This document shows positions 10,905 through 23,097 of a stretch of 64,000 bases of DNA, in pieces. Made by a program: the position numbers and the translations under genes. The notes under the pieces were generated by a model, which saw only the letters and a program-made list of their open reading frames with translations, was not told the origin of the DNA and ran no database searches. Positions within the stretch are counted from its first letter, which is position 1; the number at the start of each line of letters is the position of its first letter. The stretch comes from Thozetella sp. PMI_491 (Eukaryota; Ascomycota; Sordariomycetes; Chaetosphaeriales; Chaetosphaeriaceae): positions 434,001-498,000 of the forward strand of contig MU270051.1 in assembly GCA_021432635.1 (NCBI GenBank), written 5' to 3'.

Positions 10905-12606
10905 ATGGCCGATTCCTTTCCGGGGACCCACGCGCCCGATGGGGAGGTAGCATCCAAAGACCAGCAGGAGGACCAGGGGCGACACGATGCCGGCCTGGTC
11001 AAGTTCGACGTTGAATCGATCACTCGACCGACAGAGCCGACAGGCGAAACGGATCAGTCGGCCGACTTGGCCGCCGAAACCCGCGACGCTTTAATGCACG
11101 ATGCCGAGCGGACCTCAGTCAGCGGGCACAGCGTCTTTTCGGCTGGCCTCAGCGTCAGTGCCTGCCCCTTTCCATCGCAGGGTACCTGGCCGCAGGATGG
11201 ATGTACTTACAATTGCATAGGTCGACTCGGATAACGATTCCGCCATGGGCGATCTGTCTCGGCCGTACGTACCTGATCTCCCGCGCAAGCGGCCCTAGCG
11301 GGCAGGTCTGACAAAGTTGCAGCATGTCCACAATGTCACTGAGGTCAAGTATATATGATTATGTCGAGGAAAACGGACGCACGTTCCACCGATACAAGCA
11401 AGGGAGTACGTCTCTGCGGCTTATCCCGCTCTTCCGCCCTTCCGCCGTCCCATTCGCTGACTTCTTGCAGAGTATTGGATGCCCAACGACAAGGTGAGCA
11501 TGAGTGCATCTGAGATACACAAACAGTGAGAAACTGACGTTGTGCGCGGGGGAAGGTTGAACAAGAGAGGCTAGGTACGATCGCTTACGCCCCCAACCAC
11601 CCACTCTGAACCATAGGGCTGACTGGCACCTGTCTTAGATCTCCAACACGCTGTGTTTGTACAACTCCTCGGAGGAAAACTAGGGTTGGCCCCGGTCAGC
11701 AGTCCTCAGGCTGTTCTAGACATTGGAACTGGTGAGTTGCCGCTCGTCCTCCTAAGCCGAGATAGTGCTAATGTCGAACAGGTACGGGCATTTGGGCTAT
11801 AGAGTATGGTACGTAACAGGCCCCTAAGCATCCCCAATCCTCTGTGCTTTGTGTTTACCGTCGCCTTTTTTGTCTTCAGCGTGTGAACATCCCTCCGCCG
11901 AGGTCGTGGGGACGGACCTTTCCCCCATCCAACCAGACTTTGTGCCCGCGAACTGCAAATTCGAGGTCGATGATGCAGAGGATGATTGGATTTTCAACCA
12001 CTCTTTCGACTACATTCACCTCCGAATGGTGTTCCACTGCTTCAAGTCTCATTCCAACGTCATGGAATCAGCCCTTGAGAATCTGGCGCCGGGCGGCTGG
12101 ATGGAGTGGCAGGACTACTACTGCGACCTTCAAGCAATTGACGATTCCCTAAAGGGGACGGCTCTCAAGCGCTGGTGCCAGCTGTGGATCGAGGGGGGAA
12201 ACCAGCTTGGTAGAGACATGCTCGCACCACGCAGATACAAGCAGATGATGGAAGACGCCGGTTTCATCAACGTCACTGAGCAGAGGCTTGCAATCCCAGG
12301 GAACCCCTGGCCCAAGGGCAAAGCGATGAAGATGATGGGCCTGTGGCAGATGACAAACTTCCTGGACGGAATCAACGCCGTGAGCATGACGATCCTCACT
12401 AAGGGATTGGGCATGTCCCCCGAAGAAGTCGAGGTCCTCATGGTAGACGTGCGCAAGGATATCCAAAACTTGAACGTGCACTTTTATTTCTTGACGTAAG
12501 TCTTCCAGCTGGCGGCCTCAAGGCGCACTATCTAACCGCACGCAACAGGTACGTTGTATATGGGCAGAAACCACCAGCTGGTGGTAGTACCGCGGACCAG
12601 GAGTAG
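10905..12606 (+). CDS. SAM-dependent methyltransferase, LaeA-like fungal family
   Basis: Nine exons (10905-11153, 11221-11264, 11323-11405, 11471-11493, 11556-11574, 11639-11731, 11782-11808, 11880-12495, 12549-12606) give 403 aa with phase kept throughout. The N-terminal 95 residues are acidic and polar. The conserved block starts SLRSSIYDYVEENGRTFHRY and leads to motif I, DIGTGTGIWAIEYA, then the acidic ribose-binding segment VVGTDLSPIQPDF. LAPGGWMEWQDYY follows in the C-terminal half. These are hallmarks of the class I methyltransferases common in fungi, of which LaeA is the best known member; the substrate is unknown. Exons of 23, 19 and 27 nt are unusually small, so this model needs transcript support mainly in its 5' half. 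An in-frame upstream start at 10809 is possible. Confidence 0.85.
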
Positions 12607-15600
12607 GGACATGGAGTGATTGGATTTGCAATACGGAGTACAACGAGTCGGGTTGGGAACGGTCTGGGGCGTCATTGGGTAGGAGATTGATAGTGGCAAG
12701 GGTATTGGTGTACATAGGGTAGGCAACTTACGTCACGGACAACAGAATCCAGGGCTTGGATACGAAGCCATCGGGCTGGAGGATATTTGGTCAGGCTTGC
12801 TGCCTGTCACAAGAGGGTTGGGTTATACATTGGTTTCCTTCTCCATCACCAAGATCGGCGGACTGGAATGTCGTCGGGAGGGTGCTGCCGATATTCTGGC
12901 GCGACCGAGGGATGCCACTCCTTGCTTCATCCCAGGAGAAGCAACGAGTATTTTTTTTATAGCGAGAGCATTAGAGAGGGCACTACGCGGTGCATAGCAA
13001 ATCTAAGGCCGAGCGGAGTCGTCGTTGCTGACATGGGAATGTGGCTTCCCCCCCCCTTCGCTCTTTCTCGCATCCCCTCCCATGCCAGGCAATATCGCAA
13101 CCCTCTCGATTGGATCTTACTTTGATAGCCGATGGCCTCCAGGCACGCGTCACGCCTTCACCAGCGTGCAGAGCCTCCCGCATGGGATCGCGTACCCCCC
13201 AGGTCGAGGAAAAGAATGGTGGCGGAGCGAGTCCCATGTAGTCGGTATTCCCTGGCTTGACCCAAGCCTGTCGGAGGGGCTCATACGCGGCAAACATTAT
13301 GCAATGGCCCCGCCGGAATCCGGAAGGCCAACCGGGAGGTCGCCCAGTTGAAACAAGAACAGACAGGACCTGATCCCGGAGGACGATGATGGGACAAGTG
13401 TTTCTCTTCTGGGTTGCGCTAAGGACAATAGGGACCGACCGCTGTCCTACCGCAGCACCGATACGGTTGATCTTCCTACGACTGTTTGCCATGTGCGAAT
13501 CGCACGGCGCCAAGCACCGGGAGAGGGATGCAGGGGATACGGATACGTAGGCGGAGAGCGACACATTGTCTATCAGAGGTTCTGCTTAGCGGGTGGATGC
13601 TGCGACGGCGCCGTTGTCGCACATGCCCTCCGGGTCGAGAGAGCTCAACACCTGCTCTTGTCCTCCCCCCCCCTCCCCCCGGACGGCAAACAGCCATGCT
13701 AGAATTTTCCAGAAAACCCCCGACAGAGCCGGAGTCAACCTCTCTGGCTAGCCGACAAACCTGAGATACTGGCTGTGAAGATCCGGACTGCGGGCTGGAA
13801 AGGCGGCCCCGTCCCCCGGCGGGGCCATACGCGTACGGCGGGCGACAGACGAGATTGGCTCATTGGAATGCGAGACTCTTTGCGCAGCGAGCCTGCCAGA
13901 GATGCTGCACCGGCGCCGTACCAAACACTAAATTATGCTGGCTGGCTGGCGTAAATCACAGGCAGATTGCGGCGGGCGACCTGGGGCTCGTTGGCGTGGG
14001 TTGTCTTGAAACCCGTCGCGTTTGAAGCGGGCCAGAAGGCAAAGGGCGCTCGAGAGTCGCAAGATTCCTCTAGGTCTTGGCACACTCCGACACGCCTGAG
14101 CTCCGGACGCTCGTTCGTTCAAATGACGATGCCTAGCTATGGGCTTCACCCCCCAAATGACTAGTCCTACCACAGACCGTAGGAATGATCTCACGCCGTC
14201 GTCACCCCGGATCGGCGGCGTCCCGTCGTGGGCTGGGAGGGGAAATAGGAAAAAGAAGCAAAGTGAATTCTGTTTCAACGGTTCCCGTTCAAACCACAAA
14301 CCGAGGGGTTGGGTCCTTGAGAATTTTTTTTTTTCTTGGGACGCAGCCTTCCCAGCTCCTGCCGGCATATGCCTGCTCCCGGGAGCACGCCCAAAGGAAG
14401 CACTGCATGCGCGATCGAGGCACACCCACCAGGCTCTTTGTGCAAACGAGATGCAAAACGCTTTTGAACATCACGGTCCAATCGCGCCTAAGTCCCCGCC
14501 GCGCTGCGCGGTGCTGCGGTGGCCCCTCTTTGCCCCTTTTCCACCCCCGATAAGCTCTCTCTAGTGGTCCCATCTAGTCATAGCCGGGGAGGGTGCGCGT
14601 GGTGCAACTCTATCTGTTAGTGCGTGCTAGTCTCATCATCTACGCTGTCTGGCCGGTCTGGCTTGTCTGGTTCATGCCACCGAAAGGAGGAGGCACGGGC
14701 TGCAGGCCAATGACGGCGCTGGCCTGGGAAGCTGCGACCCCACATCCCAGAGGAGCCTACCCCTGAGAGCGCGCGCTTCCCACCTGTCCCACCTGTCTGT
14801 CTCCAGTACTCGTAGCACACCACAGAACCCCCCCCCTCCCCTCCCCACTCTGGCCCAGCCCGGAGATCCAGAGAAGCACATTCGTGGGAATAGGGGGTTG
14901 CAATCTGGAAGTAAGGTGGTGGATGCGTGTCTTTTCCTGGCCTCGCCAGATTGCGATTACCAGGGCCCAAGAGTAAATAAAGATCGTACGCAGGGTCGTC
15001 GCCCGATTTGGAGGAGGTGGGTGGTTCAAAAAAGAACAAAGAAGCAAAGGCGAGAGAGAGGAGAGAGGCGCTCGGGTGCTCAACGGGCCAGCCCTGTCAC
15101 CGGAACCCCAACTTTCCCTTTCCGCATCCAGATCCCTTGGCTCTCGATTGTCCATTCAAATCCCACTGCAGTGTGCCTCGCACCGCCTTGAGCGACACCA
15201 CACACACACACATACTCCTAACCCCCATATTCCCCCTGCGGCTCGCCTCAACCCGTGGCCCTTGGTGACACCAGCTCCGTGGACTGCCAGAGTCAAAACC
15301 GCCCCAAGGCCGCTAGATCCCGCCAGCAGCACCCCGTCTTGCCAGTGTGTCGCCGAGGCACGAACAGGCACCCCTGAGCTCCTGGCTAAAGCCATTGCAA
15401 TCCACCACTCGTTTGGGCCAAGTGTGAGCCGATCTCCAGGGCCATTCCAGCAGACACGAGCTCGGCCAACGAGAGAGCCGGATTTCACTATCGCGGCGCC
15501 ATTTGTGCTGATCATCGCCCCAACTCCCAAGGGACACCCCATTCCGACTGCCTGCCTCACCCCGTGCGCCCACCCCCTCCACGACCGCCGCTTCTCCCGC

Positions 15601-15682
15601 GTGTCCCATCCCCGGCCGGGCCATCTGACAACGGGAGACAGAAGCATCAGGTCCCGGTCGGCCGCTGTTCGAATGACTAGCG
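12607..15682. other. Long intergenic region and 5' leader of the MIT-domain gene
   Basis: No gene is convincing across these 3 kb. The region is rich in simple-sequence DNA: a C-tract at about 13665-13680, another near 14827-14840, and a (CA)7 repeat at 15199-15212. Long open frames near 15076-15816 are Pro/Thr/His-rich and look like leader sequence, not protein. An upstream ATG at 15673 overlaps the main start of the next gene. Confidence 0.5.
15199..15212 (+). repeat. (CA)7 microsatellite
   Basis: Seven perfect CA units lie about 470 bp upstream of the MIT-domain start codon, probably in its promoter or 5' leader. Confidence 0.7.
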
Positions 15683-18600
15683 ATGCCCTCGCCCCATACC
15701 GTCGTCACACCCCCGACCTCGAACGCAGCCGCTACCACCAAGCCGTCGCCTGCTGCGACCTATTCAGGCAAATTGTATGCCTCGCCTCCACCGAAGAACA
15801 CCTTGCCCGGGATTGACCTCGAGGCGGGAGCGTCGAGGAATTACTCTTATCAGTCGCCCTACCAGAATACAGCCAGAAGTGACTCGCAATATCCACACCC
15901 GCATATATCGTCTGCCGTGTCGGCCGCCCTTCCGTCCCAGGCCTTCTTCTCTGCCGCCGCCCTACCACGAACCTCGTCTCTCCTGCCCCCACCGAGACTC
16001 GCAGCCGAATCGGGCGGACCCAAGACCCAAGCATTCCAGAGCCCGATAGATGTTGCGACGACACGTGGTGCTCGCAGCGACTCGGTGAACGATCTCGAAT
16101 CCTCTCGGAGGCGGCACTCGCGGTCGAGCAGCACCGGCGGATTGAACGAAAGCCTGCGCTCCCTCAACCGCTGGTCCGCCTCTACCGCCTCGAGTCGAGC
16201 CTCCGTCAAGACGAGCACCGCTCGCCGCATGAGCGTTGACGTTACTGTAGCACCCCCCGTCACCAATACCCCCCGAAAGTTACAGAAGCAACGCCCGTCG
16301 ATCTCGAGCCAGCCTCCCCAATCCCCAGAAAGGTCACGAAAGACATCCATCCCGGAGTCAGCCCCCATCCCGCCGCTGCAGAGCTTGCCGCAGATCGCGA
16401 CCCTACCGTCGCTCGAGTTCGACGTGAGCGGTTCCGGCGTACTCGCTGGCCTGGCACCTTCGCGCTCTCCCAGGCCCCGGCCACGACCGACCGACGACCA
16501 AGGGTTCGGTTGGGATGAGCCGAAGAGCACCATCGGGCAACCGTCGCCGATTTCATCACCGTTCGAGAACTTTGGGCCTTTGATGGCGCCGCCCGCCATG
16601 GCGAGAGACTCGACGATGCCACGGACGCAGAATGGAGAGGTCAAAGGCCACACACGGAGCCGGTCTACTCAGAATGGGAGCACAGACACCACAGCAACTA
16701 ATAGGACTCGCTCTAGCAAGACGTCGTCGCAAAAGGCCATGCTCTCGAAAGCGCTTCAAAAAGCTAACACCGCTGTCGAATTCGACAACGCAGCAAACTT
16801 CGAAGGGGCAAGGAGCGCGTACTCGGAAGCCTGTGAGTTGCTTCAGCAGGTTCTCCAGCGGACCAGTGGTGAGGAGGACCGCAAGAAGCTCGAGGCTATC
16901 GTAAGTTGACCCTAGCTGAAAGCAAATGCCACCGACGGCGTAGACTTTGTACTAAACCCCGCCTTAGCGCAAGACGTATACCAGCAGAATCGATGAACTG
17001 AACCAGCTCCTCCCACCTCCCCAAGAGACTAAGGCCTTGCCGCGACGGCCTGACGCCGTTGAACGATTCGAGCGCCCCGTCTCGCCGTTTACCGATCCCG
17101 ACGACGCCGTAATAGAAACGGCGAGGGTAGCAAAGATCGGAAGTGACCTGACGCCGGAGAGGGAGCAGCAACCTATACCGAGCTACTCGAGACCAACCAA
17201 CTCTCGGGCAAACGCCACCCCAACACCGACCCTCGCTTTTGAGGCACCGAGAGATGGTCCCTCGGGATCGCTCACGGAGCAATACTCGCTTCAATCATCC
17301 TTCTCCAAGTCCACAAAGAAGCCCGATACATTGATACTCCCTCGACCTATGGACCAGCAATACATGCCGCCGCCATTATCTCCCAGACGGACCCCCTCGC
17401 CTATGCAGCTCGCAAATCCGGGCAGTCCGGGTAGGGAATTACGGGGTGAGCTTTCCGCTCCGCCGGTGAGGTTGGGTCAGAACAGCATGGCGAGGGGTCA
17501 TCAACGAGGCAACAGTCATGAATCCACATCGTGGCTGGAGTCCATTGAGGAGTCTGGGGGCTCCACCTCATCGTCCATTCACTCCCGTTCCTCCTCGATG
17601 CAGACACGTAGGAAACATCTGCGGGGGCCTAGCGGAGACACAGAAGCTGAATTTGACGCCGCGTTGGACGATGCGATCGAGGCAGCCTACGACGACGGTT
17701 TTGACCACGATTCGGAGATGGACCAAGCTATGGCGGGTCCAGCGGGCGAGAGCCAGGAAGATCCCGAAGACGCGGTTACGAGAGCGCTCCGCCGAGTGGA
17801 GTTGGCGAGAGAGCGGGTGCGTGAATCTGAGAGAGAAGCGCTGGAACTTGTCAACGAACGTGAGCGACAGCTCCGCTTGCAGCTACAATTAGAGGACGAA
17901 GAAGAAGGCTACGACGACTTGACCCCGCAGGATTTCTACGACGGTAACGACTCGGACGAGGAGGAGCGAATATTAGAGGAGATGACCCAAGGGTACGTGA
18001 TTGAAGATTTCACTGTCGGCGCGCAGTCAAGGCCGTCCGTCCCGCGGGAATCAGACTCGAGTGGATTGACAAGTCGCACCTGGCACAGTTCCATGGGGTC
18101 CAACCCTCCAACGGCTACGACGATCCTCACCACCGTCACTGAGAGTACGGTGACGTCGAATCATTCCAAGCCTCCAGGCTCGCTGCCGCCGCCCCCGTCA
18201 CAGGCGTTGCCGCAGCTGCCCCCGCAGCCGTTATCTGCAGGGTCGCAGAATTCGCGAGAGAGCGTGAGGAACAGGCGCTTGTCCGGGCAGAACCCAAAAC
18301 AGTTGAAGATTGAGACGGCCAAAATTTCGCCCACTAAGGCTCCCGCAACCGCCGGGCCCGCCATCGCCACCCAGCCGAGAACGGGAGGATATATCGCTCA
18401 GCAGAGGCAGGCGCTCTCCGCCGGACCAAACCGTACGAACGGCCCTGCGTCCGCCCGGCCGGCGGTCTCCCCTGTGCCGGGCGCCAACGGGCGCGACGAG
18501 CTAGGAACTCCTCCTCTCCCTACGGGAATTACACAGGACGGTGAGCCGCGTTCTGGTTCGCCTTCCGTTCCGCGCCAAGGCTTGCGCAAGAACTTTTCAT

Positions 18601-19806
18601 CTTCAAGCTTGAGGAGCATGAAGTCTCGCAATCTCTCTGTCTCGAACATCGACGATATATCAGACATATCTCCAGGGACGCCTATGAGCAACCAATTTGG
18701 CCCGGGAAGCTCGGCACGCCTTCCTGCCATGCCCTCTCTCCCTACGCCGATCGTGGCTGCCTTCAAAGACCGGATCAACAACTCGTCCACCGGCGGGCTC
18801 TACTTATTTGAGAGCGACTTCCACTCCCCGCGTAGCCCCAAGTCTGCCGACCCGCTATCTAGCGATGCCCCAGTCCCTCTTGAACCCTGTCCAAGTGATA
18901 CGCTGCTTCGACCGTTCTGGCTCATGCGATGCCTGTACCAGACGCTCTGCCACCCGCGGGGTGGATACATTAGCAACAAGCTTTTTGTCCCGCGAGATGT
19001 GTGGAGGGTCAAGGGAGTCAAAATCAAGAGCGTGGAGGACAAAGTTGCAAGCTGTGACTTGTTGACGGCAGCCCTGCAGCGCCTTGCCAGGGCAGACAGC
19101 AACGATGCGGACGCCGTTCTTGACGAGATGCAGGCTCTAGAGAACGTGCTGGAGCAAGTTCAGGTTACGCTGTCGCGGAAACTTGGCAACGAAGTTGGTG
19201 TGCAGAGCGTCAGCGCCATGTTCAGGGAGGCCAATGCCGCCGATGACCCCACGAGTGCGGTTCCACGCTCTGCTAGCGTGAACGCGAAAGGAAGCAGTTT
19301 CTCCTGGAGGAGACTGCGCAGCAAGAACAGCTCAGCCGGCTTGGGCAATCCCTCGGTCGGAAAGGGACCTGGTGGTGGTGGTAGTGCTTCGACAACGCCG
19401 GTGGAGGGCGGCGGGAAAGACATGCTTCTTCCGAGCTTGCCCATGACGAGCCACCCTACCAGCCGACCAACCAAGAGAGATATGGATCGTGTGCAGTTTG
19501 GCGGCCCCAATGCGACTTACATGAGCTCGCTGGCTAAACTATTCGACGCCGCCCAAACCATCGGTAAGTTCTTCCCCTCGGTCAGTTGGAAAGTACGCCC
19601 TTACTGATAGCACTACAGACCAAATCGCGCGCCAGGTAGAGGACCCTGGCCTCCGCCACGCAGACAAGACCCAGGTCGGACTCGAGCTGTGCACTAGGCA
19701 TGCGGCCGAGTTCTTTGCCTTCTACATATGCAGATTCACACTTACGGACCTTACGCTGCTGCTAGACAAGTTCGTCAAGCGAGGGAGCGAGTGGGTGCTC
19801 GCATAA
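15683..19806 (+). CDS. Large MIT-domain protein of unknown function
   Basis: Three exons (15683-16900, 16968-19563, 19619-19806) encode 1333 aa. The first 330 residues are disordered and Ser/Pro/Arg-rich. An MIT domain follows at about 350-430, starting SQKAMLSKALQKANTAVEFD and crossing the first intron into RKTYTSRIDELNQLLPPP. MIT domains bind ESCRT-III tails or microtubule-linked partners, so a role in endosomal sorting or cytokinesis is reasonable but inferred. Residues near 640-720 are acidic with a predicted coiled coil (ARERVRESEREALELVNERE). A conserved folded C-terminal region runs from about 960 onward (LRPFWLMRCLYQTLCHPRGG) and ends in a helical block near the stop (HAAEFFAFYICRFTLTDLTL). 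A short upstream open frame starts 10 nt before this ATG and overlaps it. Confidence 0.85.
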
Positions 19807-20374
19807 GCTGGAAGCCGAACGTGAAAGATTATACCTTGATACCCACAATGCATGTCAACGAGATATATACCTCACCCGCAGGCGCTTGAAGTTCGTTTGA
19901 TGGAAGATGCCTGGGACGGTGCGGTGGTTCTTTGATCTGTTGATAATCACTCCAAGCCGCGTCGAAAAGGGCGCCTGCCATCTCAGTGCGATTTGGCTGC
20001 TGCGTGTCTACTACCTACTACATAGTTACATACACACTTGACGTTAATGACCCTACTACCTCTCCCTGGGCCGATGGCCCAAATCCACGTGCCCTCTAAC
20101 CGTGCCTAAGACATGCACTGCGCTGCCCATGTTTAAGCCTAGGCCCCAGTGATGTACTTCGTAAGCATGCGGTATGATAGCTATACTCCGTAATCCCTGT
20201 GTGGAATTTATAGCCCCGAAGCACCCCGATTTGGCCTGATAAGATAAGGAGCTCACCTTGATCGCAGACACGCGACTTTTTTTTCCCCCACGCTGCTTCG
20301 ACAACGCCTCGATCGACTTCGGCGCCGACTCTCTGCAACCTATGCCCTATGCATAATTTACGAAGCATCAATTG
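19807..20374. other. Intergenic region, no gene seen
   Basis: This is the 3' flank of the MIT-domain gene and the promoter of GUF1. The only open frames are short and have no features of coding sequence. Confidence 0.6.
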
Positions 20375-22608
20375 ATGTCCGGAGTCACGGGTCTCGACGC
20401 CCTGACGCGAAAATGTCTGCGGCTGCCGTCTCAGCGCCAGAGACTCGCCCGCATCCTCGCTTCGAATGACCACGGTAGAAGCTTCGCTGTCGCCGCGCGA
20501 CAGTTTCCGACTCATGGCACGAACCCCCGCCGGCCGGCCCTCTTCTGGCGAGATTACGGCAATTTCTTCCATGGTGGACGTCAGACGAGGTGTCCCTTGT
20601 ATGGGATGCCGTACAGCACCGCCAAAGGAAAGGCTGCTTCGGTAATGAGCGAGCTCGAGGAGCGCATTGCAGCCATCCCCATCGAGCGATATCGCAACTT
20701 CTGCATTGTGGCGCACATTGACCACGGCAAGAGCACGTTGAGTGATCGGCTTCTGGAGCTTACCGGCACGATCAAGGCTGGCGACGACAACAAGCAAGTC
20801 CTGGTCCGTAACCAATCTCCCGCGACCTGCTGCTTAGCTCCTTGCTAACTATCCGCACTTCAGGACAAACTCGATGTCGAGCGCGAACGCGGTATCACGG
20901 TGAAGGCACAGACGTGTACCATGCTCTATAAGTCGCCACATGACGGTCTCGATTACCTGCTCCACCTCGTCGATACCCCCGGCCACGTCGACTTCCGCGC
21001 CGAGGTTACACGCTCCTACGCATCCTGTGGTGGCGCGTTGCTACTGGTAGACGCTACGCAGGGAGTGCAGGCACAGACTGTTGCCAACTTTTACCTCGCC
21101 TTTGCGCAAAACTTATCCCTCGTCCCCGTGGTGAACAAAATCGACCTGCCGACGGCGGATGTGGATCGCGCCTTGGAGCAGCTCCAGACCGTGTTCGAGC
21201 TAGACACCAGCTATGCCGTTCAAGTTAGCGCGAAGACCGGGTTGGGTGTAGGAAGTATCATTCCGGCCGTCATAGACCACATAGCGGCGCCGACTGGGAG
21301 CATCGAGAAGCCGCTCAGGATGCTCCTGGTGGACTCGTGGTACGATACCTTCAAGGGCGTCGTTCTACTCGTCCGCGTCTTTGACGGCCAGGTTAAGTCG
21401 GGCGATCAGCTCGTCAGCTTCGCAACGGGGAACAAATACACCGTCGGACAGGTGGGCATCCAGTATCCCGGGCCGGTGCAGCAGACGGTTCTTCGCGCCG
21501 GGCAGGTAGGGTATGTGTACTTCAATCCTGGTATGAAGCGCATCCAGGACGCAAAGATTGGAGACACTTTCACCACGGTGGGCTCCGAAGGTGTCGTTGA
21601 GCCGTACCCTGGATTCGAGGAGCCCAAACCTATGGTCTTCGTGGCCGCGTTTCCGACAGATCAAAGCAACCACGGCAAGCTTCAGGACAGCATCGGCCAG
21701 CTCGTTCTTAACGACAGGAGCGTCTCGCTACAGAAAGACTATTCAGAAGCCCTTGGCGCAGGCTGGCGGCTAGGTTTCCTTGGAAGTCTGCACTGCTCGG
21801 TCTTCCAGGACCGGCTGAGGCAAGAGCACGGCGCTGACATCATCATCACAGAACCAGCAGTTCCAACCAAGATTATGTGGGCAAACGGTACAGAGATCGT
21901 CGTCACCAACCCTGCCGAGTTCCCGGAACCCGAAGATCCTCGAATGCGAAATGCAACCCTCTTTGAGCCCTTTGTGTCGGCGACGATCACGACACCTGAT
22001 GAGTATCTCGGCCGCGTGATGGAGATCTGCGAGAACGCCCGCGGCATCCAGAAGAGCGTCGAGTACTTCAGCGCGACTCAGGTCATCGTGAAGTACGAGA
22101 TGCCATCGTCCAGCTTGGTCGATGACTTGTTTGGAAAGCTGAAGGGGGCGAGTAAAGGCTATGCAACACTAGACTACGAGGATGCCGGCTGGAGGGAGAG
22201 CAACCTCGTGAAATTGAACTTGCTCGTCAACAAGCAGCCCGTTGACGCCATTACCCGGGTCGTGCACACTAGCCAGGTCCAGAGGTTGGGCAGACACTGG
22301 GCCGCGAAGTTCAAGGAGCATGTTGACCGGCAGATGTTTGGTAAGTACTATCTTCTGCGCCCAGTTTGCACAAGGCGCATGACTAACGAGGAACAGAGGT
22401 TATCATCCAAGCCGCGGTGGGCAAGCGCATTATTGCCCGTGAGACACTGAAGCCGTTCCGAAAGGATGTCCTGGCCAAGCTGCATGCTAGCGATATTTCC
22501 CGGCGGCGCAAGCTGCTCGAGAAGCAGAAAGCTGGACGGAAGAGGCTGCAGGCCGTTGGCAACGTGGTCATCGACCAGTCCTCGTTCCAGAAGTTCTTGG
22601 CGAAGTGA
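20375..22608 (+). CDS. guf1: Mitochondrial translation elongation factor 4 (GUF1/LepA)
   Basis: Three exons (20375-20803, 20864-22340, 22397-22608) give 705 aa. LepA-family GTPases bind the ribosome and promote back-translocation or support translation fidelity; the fungal protein works at the inner mitochondrial membrane. The first 85 or so residues are Arg-rich with few acids, as expected for a targeting sequence. GTPase motifs are intact: AHIDHGKS at about 112-119, DTPGH at about 180-184 and NKID at about 234-237. The C-terminal LepA-specific domain is present, including [18 protein letters not shown] and the basic tail [13 protein letters not shown]. The length and order match the family well. 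The ATG at 20375 gives the longest clean presequence; a later in-frame Met lies before the GTPase domain. Confidence 0.95.
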
Positions 22609-23097
22609 TGCGCCAATCTCACTGCTCCATCACGATTATGCATGTCATATACATTGTTGTACTCCATTGTATAATAGAAGGCGAAGAAGCATTTTCCTTG
22701 AGGGATTGTGGCGATAGACAGCATGGGCGTGGCGTCTGGGGGGTTCTACGCGCAACACGGCGCACCGAAACTGGTAAACATGTACTTCTACAATGTTAGA
22801 TCGCCGCATTTGAACAGGCCTGGCATCATAAATGCTAGTTCCATCCTCCATAAACTCTCCTATAGACCTTTTTGCGATATAGACACGTGCTTCGTCGCGT
22901 TTATCCATTTAACCGCCTAATCGGCGGACGACATCGCAACATTCGCTCGACTTAGATGACACGTTAAAAGCTCGTAGTTTTAAATGCTTACAGCTCAGCC
23001 CTCTAGGATAATCAGTGCAAAACCAGGTGCATGCTCTGAGATCTATCGGCAACGGCAGCAGCGAGTCCTGCCTATCCTGTGAATAGATGCAGGGAAA
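22609..23097. other. Intergenic region, no gene seen
   Basis: This is the 3' flank of GUF1 and the promoter of the glycosyltransferase gene. I found no coding exon, RNA gene or notable repeat. Confidence 0.6.

Noticed and set aside
15076-15816. Open frame of 246 codons on the plus strand upstream of the MIT-domain gene
   Set aside because: Its composition is Pro/His/Thr-rich, it overlaps the true start in another frame and has no motif. It is a GC-rich leader; only the small frame from 15673 is noted.
20096-20815. 239-codon minus-strand frame over the GUF1 5' end
   Set aside because: It overlaps the GUF1 presequence and GTPase start on the opposite strand; GUF1 is certain.
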